64,000 nucleotides of DNA from NCBI GenBank assembly GCA_021325435.1, contig JAJPHE010000142.1, forward strand, positions 1 through 64,000. Direction: 5' to 3'. The notes beneath the pieces are model-generated. The model saw only the letters and a list, made by a program, of their open reading frames with translations. It was not told the origin of the DNA and made no database searches. Origin of the DNA: Actinomycetota bacterium. GTDB taxonomy: Bacteria; Actinomycetota; Acidimicrobiia; Acidimicrobiales; JAJPHE01. Positions 7,246 through 15,788 of the stretch are shown in pieces. How positions within the stretch are numbered: position 1 is the first letter of the stretch; every line of letters starts with the position of its first letter. A program made the translations under genes and the position numbers.

Positions 7246-8589
7246 TCAGGCGCCGCTGAGGCTCATCCCGTCCACGGCGAGGGTGACGCCGGCGGCGATG
7301 CCCGGGAGCCATTCGAGGTCCCCGCCGATGGCGATGACCTCCAACAGCATGCGCTGCAGGGTGGAGGCGATCGTCGCCTCGCGGATGGGCTCGGCCACCT
7401 GACCGTGGCGGATCATGAGCCCCTCAGCCCCCACCGAGAAGTCGCCGCTCACCGGGTTGACCCCCGAGTGGACGCCGGTGATCGACTGCACCAGCAGGCC
7501 GTCACCCACGGTCCGCAGCACGTCGTCGAAGCTGCCGGCACCCGGCGTCAGGGTCAAGGCCCGGCACCCGACACCGGGGCCGCTCTTGAACCCGGCCCGC
7601 ACGGCCGAGGCGGTGGAAGACGTCGACGAACGGCGGGCCGAGTAGGTGTCGTAGAGGAACCGCGAAAGGACCCCGTCCTCGATCAGAGCGTTGCGCCGGC
7701 AGGCCAGGCCCTCGGCGTCGTACGGGCTGGCGCCGTAGGCGTCGGCGTCGGTGGGGTCGTCCACCAGGGTGACCGACGGGGCGGCCACCGATTGTCCGAG
7801 CCGGTCGGCGAACAGCGAACGGCCCTTCAGCACCGCCTCACCGGAGAAGGTGCCCGACAGGACGCCGAGCAGGGTGCTGGTCACCCGGCGGTCGAAGACG
7901 ACCGGCAGCCGCGCCGAGCGGGGCTTGGTGGCTCCCAGGAGTCGCACGGCCCGGTCGACGGCCTCCTCGGCCGCCTCGTCGAGATCGAGGTCGTCCGGGG
8001 CCCGACCGACTGAGTATCCGGACCCGCTCTGGGTCTGGTCGGCGTCCCCGGCGAGGGCGTGCACGGAGAGGAAGCAGCCGGTGCGCCGGTAGGTCGCTTC
8101 GACTCCCGTCGTCGACGCCAGGGCCACGTGACCCATCCCGTCGCCGTAGTTGGATGACTCCACCTGGCGGATCCGCCCGTCGCCGGCCCTGACCCGGCGT
8201 TCGAGCTCGAGGGCCATCGACACCTTGTCGTCGGTGGCCATGGCGGCCAGCTCATCGCGCCACAGGTCGAGGGACGCCGGTTCGACTCCGTCCGGGGCGG
8301 CGAGGCCCACGGCCTCGTCCGGCGTGGCGAACGATGCGTTGTCGCGGGCCTCGGCGAGGGTTTCGGCAAGGACGTCGTCGTCGAGCGAACCGGCGTAGGC
8401 GAAGCCCTGCCGGTTGTCGGCGACGACCCGCACCCCCACCCCCTCGGACTCGGCCGAGGACAGCGACTCGATGTCCCCGCCGTAGACGCGCACCGAGGTG
8501 TCGCGGGACCAGGCCACGTACGCCTCGACCTGCTCACCGTCGCCGGCCCAGCCGACGATGCGTCGGGCCAGCTCGGCGAGGTCACGCAC
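7246..8589 (-). CDS. pmbA: TldE/PmbA-family protein (TldD partner)
   Basis: This 447-residue protein belongs to the TldD/PmbA peptidase superfamily. It lacks the HExxxH zinc motif of its neighbour, as expected for the TldE (PmbA) half of the heterodimer. In known systems TldD/TldE degrades small unfolded peptides and trims modified peptides such as microcin B17. It retains the typical opening (SRDTSVRVYGGDIESLSSAESEG in the N-terminal domain) and the C-terminal beta domain with SGDFSVGAEG. The GTG start overlaps the tldD stop by 8 bases, which indicates translational coupling. Confidence 0.88.
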   Translation of the reverse strand: MRDLAELARRIVGWAGDGEQVEAYVAWSRDTSVRVYGGDIESLSSAESEGVGVRVVADNRQGFAYAGSLDDDVLAETLAEARDNASFATPDEAVGLAAPDGVEPASLDLWRDELAAMATDDKVSMALELERRVRAGDGRIRQVESSNYGDGMGHVALASTTGVEATYRRTGCFLSVHALAGDADQTQSGSGYSVGRAPDDLDLDEAAEEAVDRAVRLLGATKPRSARLPVVFDRRVTSTLLGVLSGTFSGEAVLKGRSLFADRLGQSVAAPSVTLVDDPTDADAYGASPYDAEGLACRRNALIEDGVLSRFLYDTYSARRSSTSSTASAVRAGFKSGPGVGCRALTLTPGAGSFDDVLRTVGDGLLVQSITGVHSGVNPVSGDFSVGAEGLMIRHGQVAEPIREATIASTLQRMLLEVIAIGGDLEWLPGIAAGVTLAVDGMSLSGA

Positions 8590-9973
8590 CGGCGGTGCCC
8601 CCGACCGTCACACCGGTCACCCGCAGGGTCGGCTGCCCGCACCCCACCGGCACGGCCTGGCCGTCCTTGCCGCAGGTGCCCGGCGTCATGGCGAAGTCGT
8701 CGGCCAGGGCGTCGATCCGGCCGAGGACGTCAGGGCCGTTGCCGATGAGGTTGGCGTCGCGGATCGGATCGGTGATCTCCCCGTTCTCGATCAGGTAGGC
8801 CTCGGTCATGCCGAACACGAAGTCGCCGGTGGCGGTGTTCACCTGGCCACCGCCGAGCTGGGCGACGTAGATGCCCTGGGGTGTCTGGCGGACTATCTCC
8901 TCGGGGTCGTCGCGGCCGGCGAGCAGATAGGTGTTCGTCATCCTCACCATCGGCAGGTGCTGATAGCTCTGGCGCCGACCATTGCCCGAGGTGTCGCGGC
9001 CTTCCTTGCGGGCCCGCAACCAGTCCCACATGTAATCGGTCAGCACGCCATCCTCGATGAGGACGTTGCGGCGGGCCGGGTGGCCCTCGTCGTCCACGGC
9101 AAAGGTGCCCCACTGGTCGCCGACGGTGCCGTCGTCCACCAGGGTCACGAGCGGGCTGGCGACGCGGTCGCCCACCCGTCCGCAGTAGACCGACGAGTCC
9201 TTGATGATGTGGTCGGCCTCGAGGCCGTGACCGCACGCTTCGTGGAAGAGGATGCCCCCGCTGCCGCCCTTCAGCACCACCGGCACCACGCCGCTCGGCG
9301 CCGGGCGGGCCGACAGCTTGGCCAGGGCCCGACGGGCGGCGGTGAGGGCGACGTCTTCGATCTGCACCCGGTCGAACAGCTCGAATCCCACCGTGAAGGC
9401 GGCGGTCTCGTACCCGGTCTGCATGCCGGTGTCGCCGGTGGCCACGCAGTGGACCGAGAACCGGGTGCGGACCTGATCGTCCTCGGCCAGCAGCCCGTCG
9501 CTGTTGGCGACCTGGATCCGCCGGCGGGAGTCCCCGTAGCCCACGGTGACCTGCTTGATGGCGGACCCGGCCCCCCGGGCCGCTTCGTCGGCCCGCTGGA
9601 GCAGCTCGACCTTGCGGGCCTTGGCCACGTCTTCGGGAGGGATCCGGAACGACGGGGCCGGCGCTGAGCCGGCCGGGGCCAGGGCGACGGTGCGGACGCC
9701 GCCCCCGCCCCCCCGAGCGGCGGCGGAGGCCGCCGCCGCGGCCTCGGTGAGGCCCCGCTCGGTCAGGTCGGCGGTGTGGGCGAATCCGGTCGTATCGCCC
9801 ACCACCACGCGGATGCCCGCCCCCCGGTCGCGGCCGGAACCGAGCTCCTCCACCCGTCCGTCGTCGAGCGACGCCGACGTGCTCCGGCGGTCCTCCACGA
9901 ACACCTCGGCGAACTCCCCGCCGGTGCGCAGGGCGCCGCCCAGCACGCGCTCGAGTACGTCGTTGTGGATCAC
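8582..9973 (-). CDS. tldD: TldD-family metalloprotease
   Basis: TldD is the catalytic zinc subunit of the TldD/TldE protease. The 463-residue protein has the zinc motif HEACGH at 244-249 (HExxxH), followed by GLEADHI. A C-terminal TPGTCGKDGQ supplies the Cys that acts as third ligand in E. coli TldD. The N-terminal domain begins with a short helix and the RSTSASLDDGRVEE element common to the family. The start is GTG. The downstream TldE gene overlaps its end by 8 bases. It is divergent from the FlK-type thioesterase with a 50-base gap. Confidence 0.92.
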   Translation of the reverse strand: MIHNDVLERVLGGALRTGGEFAEVFVEDRRSTSASLDDGRVEELGSGRDRGAGIRVVVGDTTGFAHTADLTERGLTEAAAAASAAARGGGGGVRTVALAPAGSAPAPSFRIPPEDVAKARKVELLQRADEAARGAGSAIKQVTVGYGDSRRRIQVANSDGLLAEDDQVRTRFSVHCVATGDTGMQTGYETAAFTVGFELFDRVQIEDVALTAARRALAKLSARPAPSGVVPVVLKGGSGGILFHEACGHGLEADHIIKDSSVYCGRVGDRVASPLVTLVDDGTVGDQWGTFAVDDEGHPARRNVLIEDGVLTDYMWDWLRARKEGRDTSGNGRRQSYQHLPMVRMTNTYLLAGRDDPEEIVRQTPQGIYVAQLGGGQVNTATGDFVFGMTEAYLIENGEITDPIRDANLIGNGPDVLGRIDALADDFAMTPGTCGKDGQAVPVGCGQPTLRVTGVTVGGTAGA

Positions 9974-10011
9974 GGCAGCTCCGAGGTTGGCCGGGGGAAA
10001 GGGGGAAGATT

Positions 10012-10017
10012 TACTCT
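10012..10017 (+). promoter_or_regulatory. putative -10 box of a leaderless promoter
   Basis: TACTCT fits the actinobacterial TANNNT -10 pattern and lies exactly 7 bases from the GTG start of the FlK-type thioesterase. The transcript would therefore begin at the start codon. No Shine-Dalgarno sequence precedes that GTG, which supports a leaderless message. A weak TTGGCC at 9987-9992 could serve as a -35 element. Confidence 0.35.
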
Positions 10018-10023
10018 ACCGCC

Positions 10024-10404
10024 GTGCCCCTGGAGACCGGCCTCGTCGGGCGCGCCACCCTGTCGGTCGGCGAGAGCGACACGGCCATTGCCATGCGTTC
10101 CGGCGCCGTTCCGGTCCTCGCCACCCCCCGGCTGGTCGCCCTCTGCGAACAGGCGGCCTGCCAGGCCGTGGAAGAGCTGCTCGAGGAGGGGCAGACCACG
10201 GTGGGTATGCGGGTGCAGTTCGACCACCTGGCTCCCACGGCGGTCGGGGCATCGGTGACGGCGGAGGCGACGCTCGAGCGGGTCGAGGGACGCCGGCTCA
10301 TCTTCACCGTGTCGGCCAGCGACCCTGGCGGCCTCGTGGGGGCGGGCAAGGTGACCCGGGTGGTGGTGGAGGAGGAGCGCTTTCTGAAGCGCGCCCGCCA
10401 CTGA
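10024..10404 (+). CDS. FlK-type hotdog thioesterase
   Basis: This 126-residue hotdog-fold protein resembles fluoroacetyl-CoA thioesterase FlK. The FlK catalytic residues Thr42, Glu50 and His76 correspond to Thr34 (ATPRL), Glu42 (CEQAA) and His68 (FDHLAP), with identical spacing of 8 and 26 residues. FlK hydrolyses fluoroacetyl-CoA, but most relatives in non-fluorinating bacteria have unknown acyl-CoA substrates. It starts with GTG, apparently leaderless, and is divergent from tldD. It converges on the IlvG-like gene with 4 bases between stops. A housekeeping acyl-CoA clearance role is plausible but inferred. Confidence 0.8.
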   Translation: MPLETGLVGRATLSVGESDTAIAMRSGAVPVLATPRLVALCEQAACQAVEELLEEGQTTVGMRVQFDHLAPTAVGASVTAEATLERVEGRRLIFTVSASDPGGLVGAGKVTRVVVEEERFLKRARH

Positions 10405-10407
10405 CCC

Positions 10408-12021
10408 TCAGGCCAGGTTGGACGACCGGGGGTAGACCGCCTCCGGGTCGGTGATGACGTTCACCAGGTAGGGCACGCCGGCGCCGAGGGCCCGGTCGAG
10501 GGCCGGGCCGACCTCGCCGGGGGAGGTGACGGTCTCCCCCGCTCCTCCCAGAGCGCGCACCACCTCGTCGTAGCGGCAGCCGGGCTGCAGGTCGGCGGCC
10601 ACGTCGTAGCCGTAGAGGTTGCGCATCGGGTGCTTCTCCAGACCCCAGATGCCGTTGTTGCCGACGACCATCACCACCGGCAGCCGGTGCCTGACGAGCG
10701 AGTCGACGTCCATGCCGCTGAACCCGAACGCCCCGTCACCGAGCATGGCGACGACCTGGCGGTCCGGGTGGGCCAGCCGGGCCGCCATGAGATAGCCCAT
10801 CCCGGTGCCCAGGCACCCGTAGGGACCGGGGTCCATCCAGCAGCCGGGCTGATACGAGTCGACGTACTTGCCGGCGAAGGAGACGAAGTCCCCGCCGTCG
10901 CAGACGACGACGGCGTCGCGGTCGAGACGCTTGCGCAGCTCCCCGTAGACCCGGGCCGGGTTGATGGGGTCGGCGTCGGATTCGAGATCCGCCACCTCGG
11001 CATGGCGGGCGGCGTCCTCCTCGGCCCGCAGGGAGGAGATCCATGGCTCGTGGTCGGCTCGGGCCGCGCCCGCCCCGGCCATGGCCGACAGGACGCCGGC
11101 CAGGTCGCCGGCGGGCGACGCCGCCGTCTGGACGTGGGCCGCCCGCTGGTCGGGGGCGTCCACGATGTGGACGACCTTGGCCTCGCCGAAGCGGCCGAAC
11201 GACAGGCGGAAGTCGAGGGGGGTGCCGACGACGGCCACGGCGTCGGCCCGCTTGAGGGCGGAACGGGTTCGCGAGAACGCCAGCGGGTGGTCGGCCGGCA
11301 GACAGCCGCGCCCCAGCCCGTTGACGAAGGTCGGGATGCGCAGCTCCTCCACCAGGGAGGCGAGCTGCGACCATGCGCCGTTCCAGTAGACGTCGGAGCC
11401 GGCCACCAGCGCCGGACGCTCGGCCCCGGCCAGGATCTCCGCCGCCCGGCTGATCTCGTCCGGGTCGGCGTCGGGAGCCCGTTGGGACCCGAGCTCGGGC
11501 ACATCCGCCTCGCCGTGGGCGAACACCACGTCGAGGGGCAGGTCGACGAACACCGGTCCCCGGTGCGGGGTCGTCGCCACGGCCACCGCCTCGGCCATCA
11601 CCTTGGGCAGCTCAGAGGTGGAGGTGGCCGTCCGGGCCAGCTTGGTGACCGAAGCGACGATCGGAACGTGGTCGAGCTCCTGAAGCGAGCCCGAACCCCA
11701 CCGGCTCTGCGGGGCCCGGCCCCCCAGGACCACGAGGGGGGAGCCGTTCATCATGGCGGTGGTGATGGCGCTCACCCCGTTGGTGACGCCCGGCCCGGCC
11801 GTCAGCACCGCCACCCCGGCCCGGCGGGTCATCTTGGCCATCCCCTCGGCGGCGAAGGTGGCCGTCTGCTCGTGGCGCACGTCGTAGATGGGGACGTCGG
11901 CCTTAACGCAGGCGTCGTAGATGGAGAAGATGTGGCCGCCGGAAAGGGTGAAGATCTCCTCGACGCCCGCCGCCAGCAGGGGCGCCAGCGTCAGCTCGCC
12001 CCCGTGACCGGTCATCGCCAT
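10408..12021 (-). CDS. ilvG: ThDP-dependent acetolactate synthase-like enzyme (IlvG type)
   Basis: This 537-residue thiamine-diphosphate enzyme has the three domains of the acetolactate synthase family. The activating Glu lies in RHEQTATFAAEG (about residue 50), and GDGAFGFSG with VVGNNGIWG forms the ThDP/Mg motif near 430-460. The C terminus YPRSSNLA closely matches mycobacterial IlvG as I recall it. The true reaction of that group is uncertain: some relatives act on oxalyl-CoA or 2-hydroxyacyl-CoA rather than pyruvate, and no small regulatory subunit is nearby. ATG 12021 has a good AGGAGG site. Membership is strong and substrate weak. Confidence 0.85.
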   Translation of the reverse strand: MAMTGHGGELTLAPLLAAGVEEIFTLSGGHIFSIYDACVKADVPIYDVRHEQTATFAAEGMAKMTRRAGVAVLTAGPGVTNGVSAITTAMMNGSPLVVLGGRAPQSRWGSGSLQELDHVPIVASVTKLARTATSTSELPKVMAEAVAVATTPHRGPVFVDLPLDVVFAHGEADVPELGSQRAPDADPDEISRAAEILAGAERPALVAGSDVYWNGAWSQLASLVEELRIPTFVNGLGRGCLPADHPLAFSRTRSALKRADAVAVVGTPLDFRLSFGRFGEAKVVHIVDAPDQRAAHVQTAASPAGDLAGVLSAMAGAGAARADHEPWISSLRAEEDAARHAEVADLESDADPINPARVYGELRKRLDRDAVVVCDGGDFVSFAGKYVDSYQPGCWMDPGPYGCLGTGMGYLMAARLAHPDRQVVAMLGDGAFGFSGMDVDSLVRHRLPVVMVVGNNGIWGLEKHPMRNLYGYDVAADLQPGCRYDEVVRALGGAGETVTSPGEVGPALDRALGAGVPYLVNVITDPEAVYPRSSNLA

Positions 12022-12068
12022 TTCGGGCCTCCTCGCATGAGCCGCGCCCGCACGCTAACCCCGACCGG

Positions 12069-12527
12069 TCAGGGGCTCTCGGCCGAGGGAGTGAGCACCG
12101 CCACTCCGGCGCGGCGCCGGGTGAGGGTCTCGTAGTGGGCCCAACCCTTGTAGAAGGAGGTGAGTCGGGGCCACAGCGGCTGGCGGCTGTCGGCGTCGAG
12201 GAGCTCGGCCCGGGCGCCGAAGCGCCGCCGGCCCACCCGAACCTCCACCTGGGGGTCGGCGGTGAGGTTGTGCCACCAATCGGGGGTCTTGTCGCGCCCC
12301 CCGTTGGAGGCCACCACTGCCAGGCGGCCATCCTCGAGAGGCATGTACAGCAGCGGTTTGGTGCGACGCCGCCGCGTTCTGCGTCCCGTGGTGGTGAGCA
12401 GGAGAACAGGTCCGCTCCCCGAGCGGTGGCCGACCAGGCCGCGGCTGAGGTCGTACACCCACCGGTGCAGCACGTAGACGGCGGGGCCGATGGTGCGGTC
12501 CAGCCGCACCGCGTTCCTCGGCTTCAC
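12069..12527 (-). CDS. deazaflavin (F420)-dependent nitroreductase-family protein, Ddn-like
   Basis: This 152-residue split beta-barrel protein matches the length of mycobacterial Ddn and carries its landmarks. These are GPVLLLTTTGRRTRRRRTKPLLYM (about 39-62), VVASNGGRDKTPDWWHNL (71-88) and a C-terminal FYKGWAHYETLTRR. Such enzymes use reduced F420 to reduce quinones or nitro compounds and sit at the membrane face. GTG 12527 was chosen because it begins 2 bases after the WS/DGAT stop and yields the family's N terminus; the longer open frame upstream is the shadow of that gene. It is co-transcribed behind the acyltransferase. Confidence 0.82.
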   Translation of the reverse strand: MKPRNAVRLDRTIGPAVYVLHRWVYDLSRGLVGHRSGSGPVLLLTTTGRRTRRRRTKPLLYMPLEDGRLAVVASNGGRDKTPDWWHNLTADPQVEVRVGRRRFGARAELLDADSRQPLWPRLTSFYKGWAHYETLTRRRAGVAVLTPSAESP

Positions 12528-12529
12528 CG

Positions 12530-13930
12530 CTACAGGTCGGCGGCCTTCTTCAGCTCTCCCATGGAGACGGCGAAGGCGTCGGCCAGGTCCCAGAGGTCCG
12601 GCACCAGCTCGCGACAGGCGATGAGGCCGACGTCGATCTGGTCCATGTAGCTGATCACCGTGATGTTGAGGCCCGCCCCCTCCATGACGGGGCCCAGCGG
12701 GGCCAGGGCAACGAGGCGGGCGCCGGCCATGTAGAGCGGGAAGGGCGGCCCCGGCACGTTGGAGATGATCACGTTGTGGATGGGGCGGTGCCGGTCGGCC
12801 AGGCGCATCTGCGAGTACGCCCGTGAGGCCCGGGCGAACAGCGCCGGGGTGGCGAACTCCGCCCAGTTGCGCAGGGTGTCGGCGCCCAGGGCGTGGTGCT
12901 CCTCCTTGGCCCCCTTGGTGCCCGACGCAATGGCCCGCAGCCGCTCGGCGGGGTGGGCCAGGTCGCTGGCGAGGGAGACGAACATGGCCGACACCTGGTT
13001 GGCGCCCTCGGCCCCCTCGGTGCGCACCGAGATGGGGACGACCGAGACGAGGGACTCCTCGGGCAGCTCCCCCCGGCCGGCCAGATAGTGGCGCAGGGCC
13101 CCCGAGCATAGGGCGAGCACCACGTCGTTCACCGTGGCGCCGAAGGCGTTCTTGACCGCCTTGATGTCGTCGAGGGACAGGGTCGTTACCGCCACCGAGC
13201 GATGGGGGGTGAGGGCGGCGTTGAACGGGGCCCGCGGCGCGGTGAACGGGGCGGCCATCCCCCCCTCCCCTCCCCGGCGACGCTGGACGATGCGCAGCAG
13301 GGATCCGACGGTTGCTGGGATGGTCTTGGCCACCAGCGCCGGTCGGGTGGCCATCGAACGAAGGGCGTAGGTGACCAGCTCGAGGTCGGTAGGTATGCGC
13401 TCCCCGGCCGTCGCCTCGCCGTCGGTCGTCGCTTCGGACACGGCGGGGGCGTCGGGCTCAAGATCCATCAGGTGCACGAGGACCTCGGCGCCGGTGACGC
13501 CGTCGACCATCGAGTGGTGGACCTTGGCCATCACCCCGATGTGGCCTTCCTCGAGCCCCTCGACGACCCACATCTCCCACAGCGGCTTGCCGCGGTCGAG
13601 AGGCCGGCTGACGAAGTCACCGGCGAGCTCGGTCAGCTCGCGCATCGTCCCTGGAGCGGGCACCGCCACCCGGCGGAAGTGGTAGTCGAGGTCGAACTCG
13701 GGGTCGTCGACGAGCACGGGGTGGTGGAGCCGGAAGGGGACCTCGACCAGGCGCTGGCGGAACATGGGGATGAGGGGAAGGCGGGCCGCCACCAGCTGGC
13801 GCACCCGGTCGAAGGAGTAGCCCCCCGGCATGGTGGCGGGGTCGAACACGGCGACCATCGAGACGTGCATGTGCATGGTGGGCGTCTCGGCGTAGACGAA
13901 GGCGGCGTCGAGCCCGGTGAGGCGCTTCAC
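12530..13930 (-). CDS. wax ester synthase/diacylglycerol acyltransferase (WS/DGAT)
   Basis: This enzyme transfers acyl groups from acyl-CoA to diacylglycerol or fatty alcohol, making storage lipid. The 466-residue protein has the catalytic HHSMVDG motif at 138-144 (HHxxxDG). It also has the family opening LTGLDAAFVYAETPTMHMHV and the C-terminal NVIISNVPGPPFPLYMAGA block. The start is GTG 13930, preceded by an excellent AGGAGGAA; upstream residues in the open frame are not part of the family. The Ddn-like gene follows within 2 bases. Placing a storage-lipid gene beside steroid catabolism is common in actinobacteria, but direct linkage is inference. Confidence 0.9.
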   Translation of the reverse strand: MKRLTGLDAAFVYAETPTMHMHVSMVAVFDPATMPGGYSFDRVRQLVAARLPLIPMFRQRLVEVPFRLHHPVLVDDPEFDLDYHFRRVAVPAPGTMRELTELAGDFVSRPLDRGKPLWEMWVVEGLEEGHIGVMAKVHHSMVDGVTGAEVLVHLMDLEPDAPAVSEATTDGEATAGERIPTDLELVTYALRSMATRPALVAKTIPATVGSLLRIVQRRRGGEGGMAAPFTAPRAPFNAALTPHRSVAVTTLSLDDIKAVKNAFGATVNDVVLALCSGALRHYLAGRGELPEESLVSVVPISVRTEGAEGANQVSAMFVSLASDLAHPAERLRAIASGTKGAKEEHHALGADTLRNWAEFATPALFARASRAYSQMRLADRHRPIHNVIISNVPGPPFPLYMAGARLVALAPLGPVMEGAGLNITVISYMDQIDVGLIACRELVPDLWDLADAFAVSMGELKKAADL

Positions 13931-13952
13931 GGCATTCCTCCTGGGGTCGTGA

Positions 13953-13970
13953 CGGGCCCGGCCGGGCCCG
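13953..13970. repeat. 18-bp perfect GC palindrome between WS/DGAT and kstD
   Basis: CGGGCCCGGCCGGGCCCG is fully self-complementary and lies in the divergent gap between the WS/DGAT and kstD starts, 23 bases upstream of the WS/DGAT GTG. It could be an operator or a strong hairpin in the leader. In a genome this GC-rich such palindromes can also arise by chance. Confidence 0.3.
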
Positions 13971-14058
13971 GTCTCATCCTCCCACGCTGGCCGCCCCGGG
14001 CCCCAGCCGGCGTCCCGCTGGTCGAGACAGGGCCGGGGGGACCGTGCACCCCGGGGCG

Positions 14059-14064
14059 TATGGT
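14059..14064 (+). promoter_or_regulatory. putative -10 box for the kstD operon
   Basis: TATGGT fits the TANNNT pattern and ends 8 bases before the kstD ATG, so the transcript would be leaderless or nearly so. The kstD start lacks a clear ribosome-binding site, consistent with this. No KstR-type palindrome is visible here. Confidence 0.28.
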
Positions 14065-14072
14065 GACGGGCC

Positions 14073-15788
14073 ATGGGCGAGCGCTGGAACCACGAGGTGG
14101 ACGTCCTGGTGGTCGGGTCCGGCGCCGGCGGCATGACCGCCGCTCTGGCCGCCCGCCACCACGGGCTGGACACCCTCGTCATCGAGAAGCTGTCCACCTT
14201 CGGGGGGTCGAGCGCACTGTCCGGCGGGGGGGTGTGGATCCCCAACAACCCGGTGAACGTCCGGGCCGGGGTGCCCGACTCGATCGAGAAGGCCCGCACC
14301 TACCTGAAGTCGGTGGTGGGTGACCGGGTGCCGGAGGCGAGGATCGAGGCCTTCCTCCAGGCCGGGCCGGCGACCATCGACTTCCTCGAGCGCCACACCC
14401 GCCATGTCCGGTTCATGCGGGTCCCCGGGTACTCCGACTACCACCCCGAGGAGCCCGGCGGAGACCCGAACGGCCGCACACTCGAGCCGGTTCCGATAGA
14501 CGCCCGCCTGCTCGGCGAGGAGGCCGACCGACTCAACAAGTCCAACCTCATGGCGCCCCCCGGGGGCATGTGGATCACCCAGTCCGACTACCGCCGCCTC
14601 ACCCATGTCATGCGGACCTGGCAGGGCAGGCGCACGGCGCTGAAGGTCGGTGTGCGCACCTTCGTGACCCGGGCCATGGGTCGCAAGATGCTGTCGCTCG
14701 GCGCGGCCGGGGCGGCCCGCATGCGGTTGGCCCTGCGCGATGCCGGCATTCCCGTCTGGTTGGACACGCCGTTGCGCGAGCTGATCGTCGAGAACGGCGC
14801 CGTGGTGGGCGCCCGGGTCGAGCGAAACGGCGAGAGCCTGGCCGTCCGGGCCCGGCGGGGCGTGTTGCTGGCGGCCGGCGGGTTCGAGCGCAACGAGGAG
14901 ATGCGCCGCAAGTGGCAGAAGGAGCCGATCAACGGCACCTGGACGTCGGGGAGCGAGGGGAACACGGGCGACGCCATCCAGGCGGGCATGGCCGTGGGGG
15001 CCGCCGTCGACCTGATGGACGATGCCTGGTGGGGCCCGTCGATCGAGGCCGGCCCGGCGTCCATCTTCATCCTGGCCGAGCGCAGCCTGCCGGGCGCCAT
15101 CATCGTCAACAGCGAGGGGCGCCGCTACTTCAACGAGGCGGCCCCCTACGTCAACTTCGTGCACGCCATGTACCGCGGTCACGAGAGCGGGGTCGGCCAC
15201 ATCCCGTCGTTCCTGCTTATCGACGGGCTCTACCGCAGCCGCTACCCGTTCTTCTCCGTGCCGCCCCGCAAGAGCTTCCCCCGCTCGTGGGTCAAGTACG
15301 GGATCGTCCACATCCACGAGAGCCTGGAGGAGGTGGCTGCCGACATCGGAGTGCCGATCGAGAACCTTCGTCAGACGGTCGACCGGTACAACGGATTCGC
15401 CGCCACCGGCCGCGACCTCGACTTTGGTAAGGGCGACAGCGCCTACGACCGCTACTACGGCGATCCTTCCATCAAGCCCAACCCTTGCCTGGCCCCGTTC
15501 GGAGAGCCGCCCTTCTACTCGTTCCGGCTGGTGCCCGGAGACCTCGGCACCAAGGGCGGTCTGGTGTGCGACGAGCACTCGCGGGTGCTCCGGGCCGACG
15601 GCAGTCCGATCGCCGGCCTCTACGCCACCGGCAACACCTCGGCCTCGGTGATGGGCAACGAATACCCGGGCGCCGGCGGGACCCTCGGGCCGGCCATGGT
15701 CTTCGGCTACATCGCCGCCCGCCACATCGCCGACTCGCAGGTGACCCCGGGGGCGCCCACCCAGGACGCCCCCACCCCGGTGGCGTAG
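14073..15788 (+). CDS. kstD: 3-ketosteroid delta1-dehydrogenase
   Basis: KstD introduces the C1-C2 double bond in ring A of 3-ketosteroids, passing electrons through FAD. The 571-residue flavoprotein has the N-terminal dinucleotide site VVGSGAGGMTAALAARHH, then EK at 38-39, and SALSGGGVWIPNN typical of the family. Tyr120 (PGYSDYHP) and the C-terminal NEYPGAGGTLG (Tyr531, Gly535) correspond to catalytic Tyr119, Tyr487 and Gly491 of Rhodococcus KstD1. The ATG start has no strong Shine-Dalgarno. It overlaps the next gene (TAGTG), tying A-ring dehydrogenation to C/D-ring genes rather than to the hsa set. A paralogous specificity such as 5-alpha-3-ketosteroid is possible. Confidence 0.9.
   Translation: MGERWNHEVDVLVVGSGAGGMTAALAARHHGLDTLVIEKLSTFGGSSALSGGGVWIPNNPVNVRAGVPDSIEKARTYLKSVVGDRVPEARIEAFLQAGPATIDFLERHTRHVRFMRVPGYSDYHPEEPGGDPNGRTLEPVPIDARLLGEEADRLNKSNLMAPPGGMWITQSDYRRLTHVMRTWQGRRTALKVGVRTFVTRAMGRKMLSLGAAGAARMRLALRDAGIPVWLDTPLRELIVENGAVVGARVERNGESLAVRARRGVLLAAGGFERNEEMRRKWQKEPINGTWTSGSEGNTGDAIQAGMAVGAAVDLMDDAWWGPSIEAGPASIFILAERSLPGAIIVNSEGRRYFNEAAPYVNFVHAMYRGHESGVGHIPSFLLIDGLYRSRYPFFSVPPRKSFPRSWVKYGIVHIHESLEEVAADIGVPIENLRQTVDRYNGFAATGRDLDFGKGDSAYDRYYGDPSIKPNPCLAPFGEPPFYSFRLVPGDLGTKGGLVCDEHSRVLRADGSPIAGLYATGNTSASVMGNEYPGAGGTLGPAMVFGYIAARHIADSQVTPGAPTQDAPTPVA

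Noticed and set aside
8498-9667. 389-codon plus-strand frame across tldD/tldE
   Set aside because: It is antisense to the clear TldD protein with HEACGH; the translation shows no recognisable domain.
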